A stretch of 64,000 nt of DNA from JBQTIQ01 sp052387955 (GCA_052387955.1 JBQTIQ010000040.1:27653-91652), one strand, 5' to 3'; counted from the stretch's first letter, positions 52,986-62,198 are shown. Numbers and translations are program-made. The notes: generated by a model from the sequence alone, not told the origin.

Positions 52986-53752
52986 ACCGGGTGTTCGAGG
53001 TGGGAGACAAAGTGTTGTTGATCGACGCCAAGCGGCGCCGGTACCTCATCACCGTGGCCGACGGCGGCGAGTTCCACAGCCACACCGGTGTCATCGCCCA
53101 CAGCGAGATCGTGGGCCGCGACGAGGGGGTCTCGCTGCGCTCGAGCCGAGGGTCGCATTTCCTCGCGGTACGGCCGACCCTGGCCGAGTTCGTGCTCAAG
53201 ATGCCCCGCGGCGCTCAGGTCATCTACCCCAAGGACCTCGGCCCGCTGCTGATGTTGGCCGACATCTTTCCCGGCGCCCGGGTGCTCGAGTCGGGCGTCG
53301 GCTCGGGGGCGTTGTCGATGACCATGCTGAGGGCCGGGGCCGAGGTCGTCGGCTACGAACTGCGGGACGATTTCGCCCGACGGGCACAGGCCAACGTGGC
53401 CGAGTTCCTCGGTGCCGATGCCGTCGCCCGCTACCGGGTCGAGATGCGCAACTGCTACGAGGGCATCGACGCGACCGACGTCGACCGGGTGGTGCTCGAC
53501 CTGCCCGAGCCGTGGCAGGTGGTCAAGCACGCAGAGCGGGCGTTGCGGCCCGGGGGCATCCTCGTCGCCTACACGCCCACCATCACCCAGGCCGTCACCT
53601 TGCGCGAGACGCTTGGCACCAGTCCCTTCGGGCTGGCCCAGACGATCGAGGTCCTCAACCGGTCCTGGAACATCGACGGCCTGTCGGTGCGGCCCGACCA
53701 CCGGATGGTCGCCCACACCGGGTTCCTGACCTCCGCCCGGTTGGTGGGCTAG
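52982..53752 (+). CDS. trmI: tRNA (adenine-58-N1)-methyltransferase
   Basis: A 256-residue SAM-dependent methyltransferase that makes m1A58 in the tRNA T-loop. SAM-binding motif VLESGVGSGALSMTMLRAGA, AdoMet acidic residue in VVGYELRDDFA, and catalytic-region LDLPEPWQVVKHAERAL; the N-terminal beta domain (FEVGDKVLLIDAKRRRYLITV) fits TrmI. Length as expected. Close by the ARC/proteasome genes, as in other actinobacteria. Start GTG overlaps the leader-frame stop. Confidence 0.92.
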   Translation: MNRVFEVGDKVLLIDAKRRRYLITVADGGEFHSHTGVIAHSEIVGRDEGVSLRSSRGSHFLAVRPTLAEFVLKMPRGAQVIYPKDLGPLLMLADIFPGARVLESGVGSGALSMTMLRAGAEVVGYELRDDFARRAQANVAEFLGADAVARYRVEMRNCYEGIDATDVDRVVLDLPEPWQVVKHAERALRPGGILVAYTPTITQAVTLRETLGTSPFGLAQTIEVLNRSWNIDGLSVRPDHRMVAHTGFLTSARLVG

Positions 53753-53769
53753 GACCCGGCCGGCACCCC

Positions 53770-54930
53770 ATGGACACACTCGACCTGATCGTCATCCTCC
53801 TCGTGGTCTGCGCCGCCTCCGGCGGCTACCGCTTGGGCCTCACGGCCAGGGCGGCATCGTGGGCGGGGACGATCGTCGGCTTCCTCATCGCCACCCGGGT
53901 CGTGCCGATCGTGGTCGACGACTACGAGGGCACCTACCAGCGGCTGCTGCTGATCCAGATCAGCATCCTCCTCGGCGGAGCGTTGTTGGGCCAGCTGGCG
54001 GGCCTGTTGATCGGCCACCAGCTCCGAGGGGCCATACCGCCGGGACCGGCCCGCACCATCGACCGCGCCGCAGGCGCGCTGGCCGGGGCGTTCGGTGTCC
54101 TGCTCGCGTTCTGGCTCCTGCTGCCGGCCATGGCCCGAACCCCGGAGTGGCCGGCGGACCAGGCCCGGCGCTCGGCCATCGCCGGCTTCATCCACGACAA
54201 CTTCCCCGAGGCCCCCAACGTCACCCGCTCGCTGCAGCAGCTGCTCGGCCCCCAGGTGTTCGAGGGGCTCACCGCTGCCCCCGATCTCGGGGCGCCCCCG
54301 GCCAGCACCGGCCTCAGCCCCGAGCTCTCCGACGCCGTCGCCCTGTCGACGGTGAAGGTCGAGGCGGCCGCCTGTGGCGACCGGCTCCAGGACGGGAGCG
54401 GTTCGGTGGTCGCACCGGGAACCGTTATCACCAACGCCCACGTCGTCTCGGGGAGCACCGAGGTGGTGGTCGAGACCTACCCCGACCTGGCACGTCTCGC
54501 CGCCCAGGTGGTGGCGTTCGACCCTGCCCGGGACGTGGCCGTGCTGGCCGTGCCCGGGCTCAGCCGCGAACCTCTGGCCCTCGATGACGGGGCCTTCACC
54601 ACCGGCGGGGTGGGCGCTGTCTTCGGCCATCCCCGGGGCGGGCCGCTCACCTTGTCGCCCTTCGAGGTCGGCCGCGAGACCACCGCCACCGGCCGCGACA
54701 TCTACGACGACAACGCCATCCGTCGCCGGGTGTTCTTCCTGGCCTCCGACCTCGAGCCCGGGGACTCCGGTGGCGCGCTGATCGACGGTCGGGGCGTGGT
54801 CGTCGGCATGGCATTCGCCATCGCCCCCGACCAGCCCGACGTCGCCTACGCACTCACCGTCGAGGAGATCACCCCGGTGCTGGCCGCCGCCTCCACGGTC
54901 CCGGTCGACACCGGCCCCTGCATCGACTGA
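53770..54930 (+). CDS. MarP-like membrane serine protease (CvpA plus trypsin-like)
   Basis: A 386-residue protein. Four N-terminal transmembrane helices (CvpA-like, residues ~1-125) are followed by a trypsin-like protease facing outward. Catalytic triad: His224 in TNAHVV, Asp255 in DPARDVAVL and Ser333 in PGDSGGAL. In mycobacteria MarP protects against acid and oxidative stress. The ATG at 53770 follows trmI by 17 nt, so they may share a transcript. Confidence 0.9.
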   Translation: MDTLDLIVILLVVCAASGGYRLGLTARAASWAGTIVGFLIATRVVPIVVDDYEGTYQRLLLIQISILLGGALLGQLAGLLIGHQLRGAIPPGPARTIDRAAGALAGAFGVLLAFWLLLPAMARTPEWPADQARRSAIAGFIHDNFPEAPNVTRSLQQLLGPQVFEGLTAAPDLGAPPASTGLSPELSDAVALSTVKVEAAACGDRLQDGSGSVVAPGTVITNAHVVSGSTEVVVETYPDLARLAAQVVAFDPARDVAVLAVPGLSREPLALDDGAFTTGGVGAVFGHPRGGPLTLSPFEVGRETTATGRDIYDDNAIRRRVFFLASDLEPGDSGGALIDGRGVVVGMAFAIAPDQPDVAYALTVEEITPVLAAASTVPVDTGPCID

Positions 54931-54953
54931 ACGTCGTTCCGAAACCAGAGGTT

Positions 54954-54977
54954 CCGGGGGCGCGGAACGGCCCCCGG
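54954..54977. terminator. Bidirectional GC hairpin terminator
   Basis: CCGGGGGC-GCGGAACG-GCCCCCGG: perfect 8-bp stem, 8-nt loop, between convergent gene ends (54930 and 55017). Confidence 0.7.
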
Positions 54978-55016
54978 TCCGAGGACGCGGGGGCCGGGCG
55001 GGTGGTCAGCCGGCGA

Positions 55017-55265
55017 TCAGTCGACCTCGATGAAGATGCACTCCCCAGGGCATTCCTCGGCCGACTCGATGGTGGCCTCTTCCTGGCCGGCGGGCACGAC
55101 GGCCAGTCCTTCGGCGCCCTGCGGGTTGCCCTTCTCGGTGGCGTAGACCTTGTCGCCCTCCTTGACGTAGGCCAGACCGTCGTCGAGGAGGGTGAAGACG
55201 TCGGGGGCGATCTCCTCACAGAGACCGTCGCCGGTGCAGAGATCCTGGTCGATCCAGACCTTCAT
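55017..55265 (-). CDS. Ferredoxin, single [3Fe-4S]-type cluster
   Basis: An 82-residue ferredoxin. Cys10 and Cys16 (LCTGDGLC) with Cys72 (ECPGEC) match the three-Cys pattern of [3Fe-4S] ferredoxins, the usual second Cys being replaced by Asp13; Cys76 could restore a fourth ligand. Such ferredoxins donate electrons to P450s and oxygenases. A GAGAGGAAGC Shine-Dalgarno precedes the ATG at 55265; the frame stays open upstream but is unlike a ferredoxin. Confidence 0.88.
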   Translation of the reverse strand: MKVWIDQDLCTGDGLCEEIAPDVFTLLDDGLAYVKEGDKVYATEKGNPQGAEGLAVVPAGQEEATIESAEECPGECIFIEVD

Positions 55266-55457
55266 CGGGGCTGCTTCCTCTCCATCATGCCGACCCTCAG
55301 GCCAGGGCCACTGGCTGCCGACTGTACCGTCGACACCGGTCACGACTCTAACCCGTCGTCCGGCAATAAACACGGACGCCGCCGTCAGAACTCCGTCCGG
55401 CGCCGTCGTGTCCGGGGCGGGGTCGTGTAGGGTCGCTCGACCCCCCGAGCCGAGGAG

Positions 55458-57233
55458 GTGGTCACCGTCAACGAGCCCCAAGAGCACAGGCGTGCGGCCG
55501 ACCTGGCCGAATTGGAGCAGCTGCGGGACCAGTCCAAGCTGCTGGAGGAAGAGGTCACGTCGCTGCGCCGGCGGCTCCAGGACGCCCCCAAACGGGTGCG
55601 TACCCTCGAGGAGCGCCTGCTGGAGTCCAAGGGCCAGCTGGCCCAGGCCGTCGCCCAGAACGAGAAGCTGAGCTACACCCTCCGTGAAGCGCGCGAGCAC
55701 ATCGCCGCCCTGCGCGAGGAGGTCGACAAGCTCACCCGGCCGCCATCGGCCTACGGGACCTTCCTGGCCCGCAACGAGGACGGCACCGTCGACGTGTTCT
55801 CCGGAGGCCGCAAGATGCGGGTGGCGATCCACCCCGAATTCGAGGACGCGGCGCTCGACCGGGGCGACGAGGTGGTGCTCAACGAATCTCTCAACGTGGT
55901 CCTGGCCCGCAAGGGCGAGCTTCTGGGCGAGGTGGTCACGCTCAAGGAGCTGCTCGAAGACCGCACCCGTGCCCTGATCGTCGGCCGGGCCGACGAGGAG
56001 CGGGTGGCCGATCTGGCCGACTCCCTGCGGGGCGAGAAGCTACGTTCCGGGGACACCCTGCTCATGGACAGCCGTTCGGGCCTGCTGCTCGAGAAGCTGC
56101 CCCGGCCCGAGGTCGAGGAGCTGGTCCTCGAGGAGGTGCCCGACGTGTCCTACGAGGACGTCGGCGGCCTCGATGAGCAGATCGAGCAGATCGCCGACGC
56201 CGTCGAGCTGCCGTTCCTGCACCAGAAGCTGTTCGCCGAGTACAAGCTGCCCGCCCCCAAGGGGATCCTGCTCTATGGCCCCCCCGGGTGTGGGAAGACC
56301 CTCATCGCCAAAGCGGTGGCCAACTCGCTGGCCAAGAAGGTCGCCGAGGTCTCCGGCGACCACGCCGCCCGGAGCTACTTCTTGAACATCAAGGGCCCCG
56401 AGCTGCTCAACAAGTACGTCGGTGAGACCGAGCGCCAGATCCGCCTGGTCTTCCAGCGAGCGCGGGAGAAGTCCGAAGAAGGCTGGCCGGTCATCGTCTT
56501 CTTCGACGAGATGGACTCCATGTTCCGTACCCGGGGCTCGGGCATCTCCTCCGACATGGAGTCGACGATCGTGCCGCAGCTGCTGGCCGAGATCGACGGC
56601 GTCGAGTCGCTGAAGAACGTGATCGTCATCGGTGCCTCCAACCGTGAGGACCTCATCGACCCCGCCATCCTCCGCCCCGGCCGCCTCGACGTGAAGATCA
56701 AGATCGAACGTCCCGACGAGCGCTCGGCGGCCCAGATCTTCGGGCGTTACCTCACCACCGACCTCCCCCTGGCCGAGGACCAGGTCCGCTCCCTGGGCGG
56801 GGGCGACCCGGCCAAGGCCGTGCAGTCGATGATCGAGAGCACCGTCGAGAAGATGTACTCGACCGACGAGTACAACCGCTTCCTCGAGGTCACGTACCAG
56901 AACGGCGACAAGGAGGTCATGTTCTTCAAGGACTTCTCCTCCGGGGCCATGATCGAGAACGTCGTGCGCCGGGCCAAGAAGCTGGCCATCAAGCGCGAGA
57001 TCGCCGGCGAGCCCCGGGGCATCAGGGTGGACGACCTGTTGGCGTCGATCACCCAGGAGTTCAAGGAGCACGAGGACCTGCCCAACACCACCAACCCCGA
57101 CGACTGGGCCAAGATCTCGGGCAAGAAGGGCGAGCGCATCGTGTACGTGCGCACCCTCATCACAAAGGACGAGGAGTCGTCGCCGACCGGAGGCCGCGCC
57201 ATCGAGCGCGTCGCCACCGGCCAGTACCTCTGA
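55458..57233 (+). CDS. arc: Proteasome-activating AAA+ ATPase (ARC/Mpa)
   Basis: A 591-residue hexameric unfoldase feeding pupylated proteins to the 20S core. N-terminal coiled coil (residues ~5-80) for Pup binding, OB domains, then AAA+: Walker A GPPGCGKTL at about 274, Walker B VIVFFDEMDSMF, and C-terminal GQYL, the docking motif for the core particle. The GTG at 55458 follows GAGGAG closely; TAGGGT (55428-55433) is a possible -10. Separated from dop by a secreted-protein gene. Confidence 0.96.
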   Translation: MVTVNEPQEHRRAADLAELEQLRDQSKLLEEEVTSLRRRLQDAPKRVRTLEERLLESKGQLAQAVAQNEKLSYTLREAREHIAALREEVDKLTRPPSAYGTFLARNEDGTVDVFSGGRKMRVAIHPEFEDAALDRGDEVVLNESLNVVLARKGELLGEVVTLKELLEDRTRALIVGRADEERVADLADSLRGEKLRSGDTLLMDSRSGLLLEKLPRPEVEELVLEEVPDVSYEDVGGLDEQIEQIADAVELPFLHQKLFAEYKLPAPKGILLYGPPGCGKTLIAKAVANSLAKKVAEVSGDHAARSYFLNIKGPELLNKYVGETERQIRLVFQRAREKSEEGWPVIVFFDEMDSMFRTRGSGISSDMESTIVPQLLAEIDGVESLKNVIVIGASNREDLIDPAILRPGRLDVKIKIERPDERSAAQIFGRYLTTDLPLAEDQVRSLGGGDPAKAVQSMIESTVEKMYSTDEYNRFLEVTYQNGDKEVMFFKDFSSGAMIENVVRRAKKLAIKREIAGEPRGIRVDDLLASITQEFKEHEDLPNTTNPDDWAKISGKKGERIVYVRTLITKDEESSPTGGRAIERVATGQYL

Positions 57234-57258
57234 GCTCGTACCGTCTATTGGCACGCCC

Positions 57259-57292
57259 GTGGGCCCGGTGCGTTGCTGAGCACCGAGCCCAC
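57259..57292. terminator. Hairpin after arc
   Basis: GTGGGC-c-CGGTGC pairs with GCACCG-a-GCCCAC around an 8-nt loop: 12 bp with one mismatch. It lies between the convergent arc and secreted-protein genes. Confidence 0.65.
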
Positions 57293-57373
57293 AGCCCGCG
57301 AACCGGTCCTGGTCAACGCGCGCGGGGAATTTTCGTACTGCGCTCGTTGTACCGCGCCCACGGTGGGGTCTGG

Positions 57374-57964
57374 TTACCTGGTGCCGAGAATACCCAGCAG
57401 CCCGTTGTTGCCGAGAAGCTGGTTGTTGTCATCGGTGCCGTCACTGTTGCCACCGAGGATGCCCAGCAGCCCGTTGTTGCCGAGAAGCTGGTTGTTGTCA
57501 TCGGTGCCGAGGACCTCCACGCCGACGTCGCCTTGCACCGACACGTCGTCGTCGTCGAGCTGGGATGCGGCCGTGGTCTGGTTGGTCAGCTCCGCGGCGC
57601 GCTGGGCGGCGCTCGACCCGGTGTCGAAGTTCAAGCAGGCGTCTCGGTTGTCGAGCCCGATGCTCGTCGCCGAGGTGCCGATGAACAGGTTGTCGAGGAT
57701 GTCGGACAAGACCTCGCCGAGGTTGAGGCCCCCGATCCGCCCAGAGGAGTCGGAGCGATCGGAGCTACCGGCTTGGCCGTCGTCCACGGTTCCCCGCGGC
57801 TGAGCGAACAGCGAGATGCCGGTCCGGTCGTCGTCCCGATCGTTGATCGTGCAGGAGGGCTGGCCCTCTTGGCCGGTCGCGGCGCCACTGGTACCGACGA
57901 ATACGGTTCCCATGGATCCGGCCAGGACCGCAGAAGCGAGGGCTGCGGGGATTTTCATTCTCAT
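57374..57964 (-). CDS. Secreted protein with C-terminal repeats, function unknown
   Basis: A 196-residue precursor with a signal peptide (MRMKIPAALASAVLAGSMG, cleavage around SGAA). The mature part is acidic and rich in Asp, Ser and Asn. It ends with two copies of a DDNNQLLGNNGLLGILG module encoded by 47-bp direct repeats. Base composition is less GC-biased than its neighbours, suggesting acquisition. GAGGAG precedes the ATG at 57964. No family recognised. Confidence 0.6.
   Translation of the reverse strand: MRMKIPAALASAVLAGSMGTVFVGTSGAATGQEGQPSCTINDRDDDRTGISLFAQPRGTVDDGQAGSSDRSDSSGRIGGLNLGEVLSDILDNLFIGTSATSIGLDNRDACLNFDTGSSAAQRAAELTNQTTAASQLDDDDVSVQGDVGVEVLGTDDNNQLLGNNGLLGILGGNSDGTDDNNQLLGNNGLLGILGTR
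57393..57508. repeat. Two 47-bp direct repeats inside the secreted-protein gene
   Basis: 57393-57439 and 57462-57508 are identical and start 69 bp apart (23 codons), so they are in phase with the reading frame and encode the repeated DDNNQLLGNNGLLGILG module. Confidence 0.8.
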
Positions 57965-58446
57965 TGGTGGGTGGCTCCTCATTAGCAATTAGCGCGGCCG
58001 CGAGCATTCCTCACGTCCATCGCGCTCCTCGAACATACCCATGAGGGTTCTCTTCATACTCATCTCCAGCAAATGGCTCGACCCGGTCCATAGCAGCACG
58101 CATTTCACCAACTCCCAGCACCAGCAGCCGCGAAACCGCCAACAACAATAAGACCGGCGGCGTCGAGCCGATGTCTACGGTCTCATCTTCGATTGAGTAG
58201 TAAATAGCAAGAGGTTCAGCCGGCCAGTGAGGGCGGAGGCGTGGAGCCCGCGCCCACGCGATCAGACCTGGTCGGTAGCCAGCTACCTGTTCTACGGAGC
58301 AGGCCCCCCTCAGAGGATGCCAGCGGACGGCACTTCTCTGCGGGAACGGGGACGACGGCGGGCTCCCCACGTGGTCCCACGGCACGGGATAAGCCGCCCT
58401 CCGGGCCCGGGGGAGCGGGATCACAGGGTCGCGGTAACGTCCCGAG
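57965..58446. other. Lower-GC intergenic stretch within the proteasome locus
   Basis: 482 bases without a confident gene. The left ~220 bases are clearly less GC-rich than the rest of the window (e.g. ATTAGCAATTAGC, AACAACAATAAG). A minus-strand open frame ending at 58011 contains AIYYSIEDETVDI, weakly reminiscent of a RelE/ParE C-terminus, but its N-terminal part looks non-coding. The last few bases hold the dop promoter. Confidence 0.5.
58435..58440 (+). promoter_or_regulatory. -10 box of the dop-pup-prcB-prcA operon
   Basis: TAACGT, 6 nt before the GTG at 58447, no Shine-Dalgarno. Confidence 0.5.
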
Positions 58447-59964
58447 GTGGCCATTCACAAGGTCCTGGGGATCGAGACCGAGTACGGCATCCTGGTCCGC
58501 GGGGTCCGCGAATCGAACCCGATCGCGGCGTCGAGTGTCCTGATCAACGCGTACATCAACGACCTGGCCCATTCGCTCTCGCCCGATGGGCGCCCCCGGC
58601 CCCGGGTCGGCTGGGACTTCGAGGACGAGTCTCCCGGCAACGATGCCCGCGGCTTCGCCCCCGAGGGCACCCTGGCCCCCGAGGTCGAGACCCATCTCGT
58701 GAACGCGGTACTTACCAACGGGGCGCGCTACTACGTCGACCATGCCCACCCGGAGCTCTCGACGCCGGAGTGCGCCGACCCCCGGTCGGTCGTGGTGTTC
58801 GACCGGGCCGCGGAGGTGATCCTTACCCGCTCGATGGAGGCGGCCAAGCGCAACCTGCCCCCGGACCAGGAGCTGGTCGTCTACAAGAACAACTCCGACG
58901 GCAAGGGCAACAGCTACGGCTGCCACGAGAACTACCTCATGGACCGGACCATCCCGTTCGGCCGGCTGGTCGCTCAGGTGATCCCGCATTTCGTGACCCG
59001 GCAGGTGTACTGCGGGGCCGGCAAGGTCGGCTGCGAGGTCAGCGGGGCGCCGGCCGGCATCGGCTTCCAGATCAGCCAGCGGGCCGACTTCTTCGAGGAG
59101 GAGGTCGGGCTCGAGACGACCCTGAAACGACCGATCGTCAACACCCGCGACGAACCCCATGCCGACGCCCAGAAGTACCGCCGGCTGCACGTCATCGTGG
59201 GCGACGCCAACCTCTCCGAGGTAGCCACCTTCCTCAAGGTCGGCACCACCGCCCTGGTCCTGTGCATGATCGAAGACGGGTGGCTGTCACGGGACCTGGT
59301 GTTCAGGGCCCCGGTCCAGGCGCTGCGGCGGGTCAGCTACGACCTCACCATGCGCCAGCCGATCGAGCTCGCCAACGGCGGCTCGATCAGCGCCCTCGAT
59401 GTGCAGTGGGAGTACTTCGACCGGGCCAAGAAGTACGCCGAGGAACACGGGCTCGAGCCCATCGGTGGCGAAGAGGTCGGGCGCGCCGTGCTCGAGCGCT
59501 GGGAGACGGCCCTGGCCGGCCTCGAGTCCGACCCCGCCAGCGTCGCCACCACCGTCGACTGGGTCGCCAAGTACCGCCTGCTCGACGGCTACCGGCGGCG
59601 CCACGACCTCGAATGGCACGACGCCCGTATCCGGGCGATGGACCTGCAGTACCACGACCTGCGACCGGCCAAGTCGTTGGCGGCGCGGGTCGGGCTCGAA
59701 CGCATCACCACCGACGACGAGGTCCAACGGGCGGTGACCCAGCCGCCCGACGACACCCGGGCCTATTTCCGGGGCCGGTGCCTCGAACGGTGGGCTGACT
59801 CGATCGTCGCCGCCAACTGGGACTCCCTCGTCTTCGACGTCGGTGGTGACCCGCTGCGTCGCGTCCCGATGATGGAACCATTGCGCGGGACGCGCGCCCA
59901 TGTGGGTAGCTTGATCGAAGAATGTTCGACCGCCGCTGAGTTGCTCGAGCGGTTGGGTTCGTGA
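58447..59964 (+). CDS. dop: Depupylase/deamidase of Pup
   Basis: A 505-residue carboxylate-amine-ligase-fold enzyme. It deamidates the C-terminal Gln of Pup to Glu and removes Pup from substrates. Hallmarks: LGIETEYGI, the Dop-specific insertion after SLSPDG (residues ~40-75) absent from PafA, KNNSDGKGNSYGCHENYL and TRDEPHADAQKYRRLHVI. GTG 58447 fits the TAACGT box. First gene of the dop-pup-prcB-prcA group. Confidence 0.95.
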   Translation: MAIHKVLGIETEYGILVRGVRESNPIAASSVLINAYINDLAHSLSPDGRPRPRVGWDFEDESPGNDARGFAPEGTLAPEVETHLVNAVLTNGARYYVDHAHPELSTPECADPRSVVVFDRAAEVILTRSMEAAKRNLPPDQELVVYKNNSDGKGNSYGCHENYLMDRTIPFGRLVAQVIPHFVTRQVYCGAGKVGCEVSGAPAGIGFQISQRADFFEEEVGLETTLKRPIVNTRDEPHADAQKYRRLHVIVGDANLSEVATFLKVGTTALVLCMIEDGWLSRDLVFRAPVQALRRVSYDLTMRQPIELANGGSISALDVQWEYFDRAKKYAEEHGLEPIGGEEVGRAVLERWETALAGLESDPASVATTVDWVAKYRLLDGYRRRHDLEWHDARIRAMDLQYHDLRPAKSLAARVGLERITTDDEVQRAVTQPPDDTRAYFRGRCLERWADSIVAANWDSLVFDVGGDPLRRVPMMEPLRGTRAHVGSLIEECSTAAELLERLGS

Positions 59965-59990
59965 CAACAGCCGGGAGTTGAGGCGTAGGT

Positions 59991-60188
59991 ATGGCAGAGC
60001 GTGAGCTGAAGAAGAAGACCACCACCGCCAAGCAGGGCCCCGAGGTCGTCGAAGAGGCCCCCGCCAAGTCCGACCAGGGCGAGAAGATCAAGGCCGAGCT
60101 CGACGACCTGCTCGACGAGATCGACGACGTACTCGAAGTGAATGCCGAAGAGTTCGTGAAGGCGTACGTCCAGAAGGGCGGCCAGTAG
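59991..60188 (+). CDS. pup: Prokaryotic ubiquitin-like protein Pup
   Basis: A 65-residue disordered protein tag. It ends VKAYVQKGGQ: the terminal Gln means it must be deamidated by Dop to GGE before PafA can ligate it. The acidic helical stretch ELDDLLDEIDDVLE is the ARC-binding segment. GGGAG lies upstream; 26 nt after dop. Confidence 0.97.
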   Translation: MAERELKKKTTTAKQGPEVVEEAPAKSDQGEKIKAELDDLLDEIDDVLEVNAEEFVKAYVQKGGQ

Positions 60189-60264
60189 CTCCACCCCGCG
60201 GCGCCCGGCGGGGGCGTCCGGACCGGCGGGCCCCGGTGGCCGGCGCGATAGCGTCCGGCACCGT

Positions 60265-61110
60265 ATGACCTTGCCCTTCTTCTCCCCGGCCGATGACCCC
60301 GGCCCGAGCTTTTCCGGCCTGCTCCGCCGGACCCAGGTGGCGGAGGCGGCGGCCGGGCCCGAGGCGGGTGGCCATGGCATCGCCATCGCCCACGGGACCA
60401 CCGTGGTGGCGGTCCGCTACGCCGACGGAGTGGTGATGGCCGGCGACCGGCGGGCCACCAGCGGCAACCTGATCAGCCACCGGGCGATGGAGAAGGTGTT
60501 CCCCGCTGACCGGCATTCGGGCGTCGCCATCGCCGGTGCCGCGGGCCCGGCCATGGAGATGGTCAAGCTGTTCCAGCTGCAGCTCGAGCACTACGAGAAG
60601 GTCGAGGGCTCCGAGCTGAGCCTCGAGGGCAAGGCCAACCAGCTTTCGGGGATGGTGCGCCAGCACCTGCCCATGGCCATGCAGGGCCTGGTGGTCGTGC
60701 CGCTGTTCGCCGGCTACGACCTGCGCCGGTCCTCCGGGCGGCTGTTCCAGTACGACGTGACCGGCGGGCGCTACGAGGAGAGCAACTTCGCCACCACCGG
60801 TTCCGGGAGCCTCCACGCCGGCACCGTCGTCAAGCTCGGGTACCGCGAGGCCCTCGATCGCGAGACGACCCTCGACCTGGCCATCTCGGCGCTGTTCAAC
60901 GCCGCCGACGAAGACTCCGCCACCGGCGGCCCCGACCTGGTGCGGGGGATCTACCCGACCATGGCCACCATCACCGTCCGGGGCTTCGAACGGGTCGACG
61001 AGAGCGAGATCGCCGAGCGCTTCCGCCACCTGGTCGAGCGCCTCTCCGCCCCCGAGTCGACGGCCGCCACCGGCGCCGCCCCGACGATCCAGGGGACCGA
61101 TGCCCGATGA
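60265..61110 (+). CDS. prcB: Proteasome beta subunit
   Basis: A 281-residue precursor of the catalytic 20S subunit. The propeptide (residues 1-44) ends at HG, leaving Thr45 as the N-terminal nucleophile of TTVVAVRYADGVVMAGDRRAT. Later SGSLHAGTVVKLGY and DLVRGIYPTMATI fit the fold. A TAGCGT box lies 10 nt before the ATG. The TGA stop overlaps the prcA ATG (ATGA). Confidence 0.95.
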   Translation: MTLPFFSPADDPGPSFSGLLRRTQVAEAAAGPEAGGHGIAIAHGTTVVAVRYADGVVMAGDRRATSGNLISHRAMEKVFPADRHSGVAIAGAAGPAMEMVKLFQLQLEHYEKVEGSELSLEGKANQLSGMVRQHLPMAMQGLVVVPLFAGYDLRRSSGRLFQYDVTGGRYEESNFATTGSGSLHAGTVVKLGYREALDRETTLDLAISALFNAADEDSATGGPDLVRGIYPTMATITVRGFERVDESEIAERFRHLVERLSAPESTAATGAAPTIQGTDAR

Positions 61111-61841
61111 GCATGCCCTTCTACGTCGCCCCCGAACAGGTCATGAAGGACCGGGCCGATTACGCCCGCAAGGGGATCGCCCGGGGCCGCGCCCTGGTCG
61201 GCATGCGCTTCGACAACGGGGTCCTGGTGTGCTCCGAGAACACCTCCAACACGCTGCGCAAGGTGAGCGAGATCTACGACCGGATCGCCTTTGCCGGGGT
61301 CGGCCGCTACAACGAGTTCGACCAGCTTCGCATCGCCGGGGTCCGTCACGCCGACCTCAAGGGCTATGCCTACAGCCGCGAGGACGTCGACGCCCGGAGC
61401 CTGGCCAACGCCTACGCCCAGATGCTCGGCCAGATCTTCACCCACGAGATGAAACCCATGGAGGTCGAGATCCTGGTCGCCGAAGTCGGTGCCTCGCCCG
61501 CCGACGACCAGCTCTTCCACATCCTCTACGACGGCACGGTCATGGACGAGAACAACTTCTCGGTGTTGGGCGGCGAGGCCGAGGCCATCTCCGATCGGGT
61601 CCAGGCCTCGTGGCGGGAAGGGATGACGATCGTCGAGACGGTCCCGGTGGCGGTGGCCGCCCTGGCCGGCCCCGACCGGACGCTGCAAGCCGGAGACCTC
61701 GAGGTGGCGATCCTGCACCGGGGCACGGCCCGGCGCGCCTTTCGCCGCATCGAAGGGGCCGAGCTCGAAGCGCTGCTGCCGGCGCCCGAGGCTGCGGCCG
61801 ACGGCGGCCCCGAAAGCGATGGGCCTACCACCGGGCCCTAG
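61107..61841 (+). CDS. prcA: Proteasome alpha subunit
   Basis: A 244-residue non-catalytic ring subunit controlling the gate and contacting ARC. N-terminal segment FYVAPEQVMKDRADYARKGI is typical; DGTVMDENNFSVLGGEAEAI is conserved. No N-terminal Thr. Start overlaps the prcB stop by ATGA, so translation is coupled and the two rings are made together. Confidence 0.95.
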   Translation: MSMPFYVAPEQVMKDRADYARKGIARGRALVGMRFDNGVLVCSENTSNTLRKVSEIYDRIAFAGVGRYNEFDQLRIAGVRHADLKGYAYSREDVDARSLANAYAQMLGQIFTHEMKPMEVEILVAEVGASPADDQLFHILYDGTVMDENNFSVLGGEAEAISDRVQASWREGMTIVETVPVAVAALAGPDRTLQAGDLEVAILHRGTARRAFRRIEGAELEALLPAPEAAADGGPESDGPTTGP

Positions 61842-61853
61842 CTCCGGGCCGGT

Positions 61854-62192
61854 CTACGCCCGGCCCATCATGCGGGCCAGCGCGAACATGACCACGACGG
61901 CCATCACGGCCGCCAGCCACGCCACCTCGCGCCACGACGGGGCTGCGATCGACGACTCGAGGTCGGCGCCGGCGTCGAAGGACGACTCGACCTCGTCGGA
62001 CAACAACAGGTCGCGGGCGGCCTCGTAGCCGTCGGTGCTCACCAACACCTCGACCGGGCCCACCGGATAGGGGCCGTCGACCGAGCCCTGCAACTGCCAG
62101 ACGATGCCCTCGGAGCCGAGCCGGGCTGCGATGATCCGCGCCTCCATCGGGTTCGAGGCGGTGAACAGCCGCACCATCCGCAGCTCGGGCAC
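61854..62192 (-). CDS. DUF2007-like (putative signal-transducing) protein with membrane tail
   Basis: A 112-residue protein. The N-terminal ~65 residues (VRLFTASNPMEARIIAARLGSEGI, VEVLVSTDGYEAARDLL) match the DUF2007/PSTP domain, and the C-terminus is one transmembrane helix (VAWLAAVMAVVVMFALA). Function unknown. TAGAGT 6 nt before the GTG at 62192 supports this start over the ATG at 62177. It is inserted, antisense, between prcA and pafA. Confidence 0.72.
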   Translation of the reverse strand: MPELRMVRLFTASNPMEARIIAARLGSEGIVWQLQGSVDGPYPVGPVEVLVSTDGYEAARDLLLSDEVESSFDAGADLESSIAAPSWREVAWLAAVMAVVVMFALARMMGRA

Positions 62193-62198
62193 CCCGCG

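Noticed and set aside
57393..57508. Direct repeats considered as a CRISPR remnant.
   Set aside because: Only two units, 69-bp period in phase with a reading frame, and coding; no Cas genes nearby.
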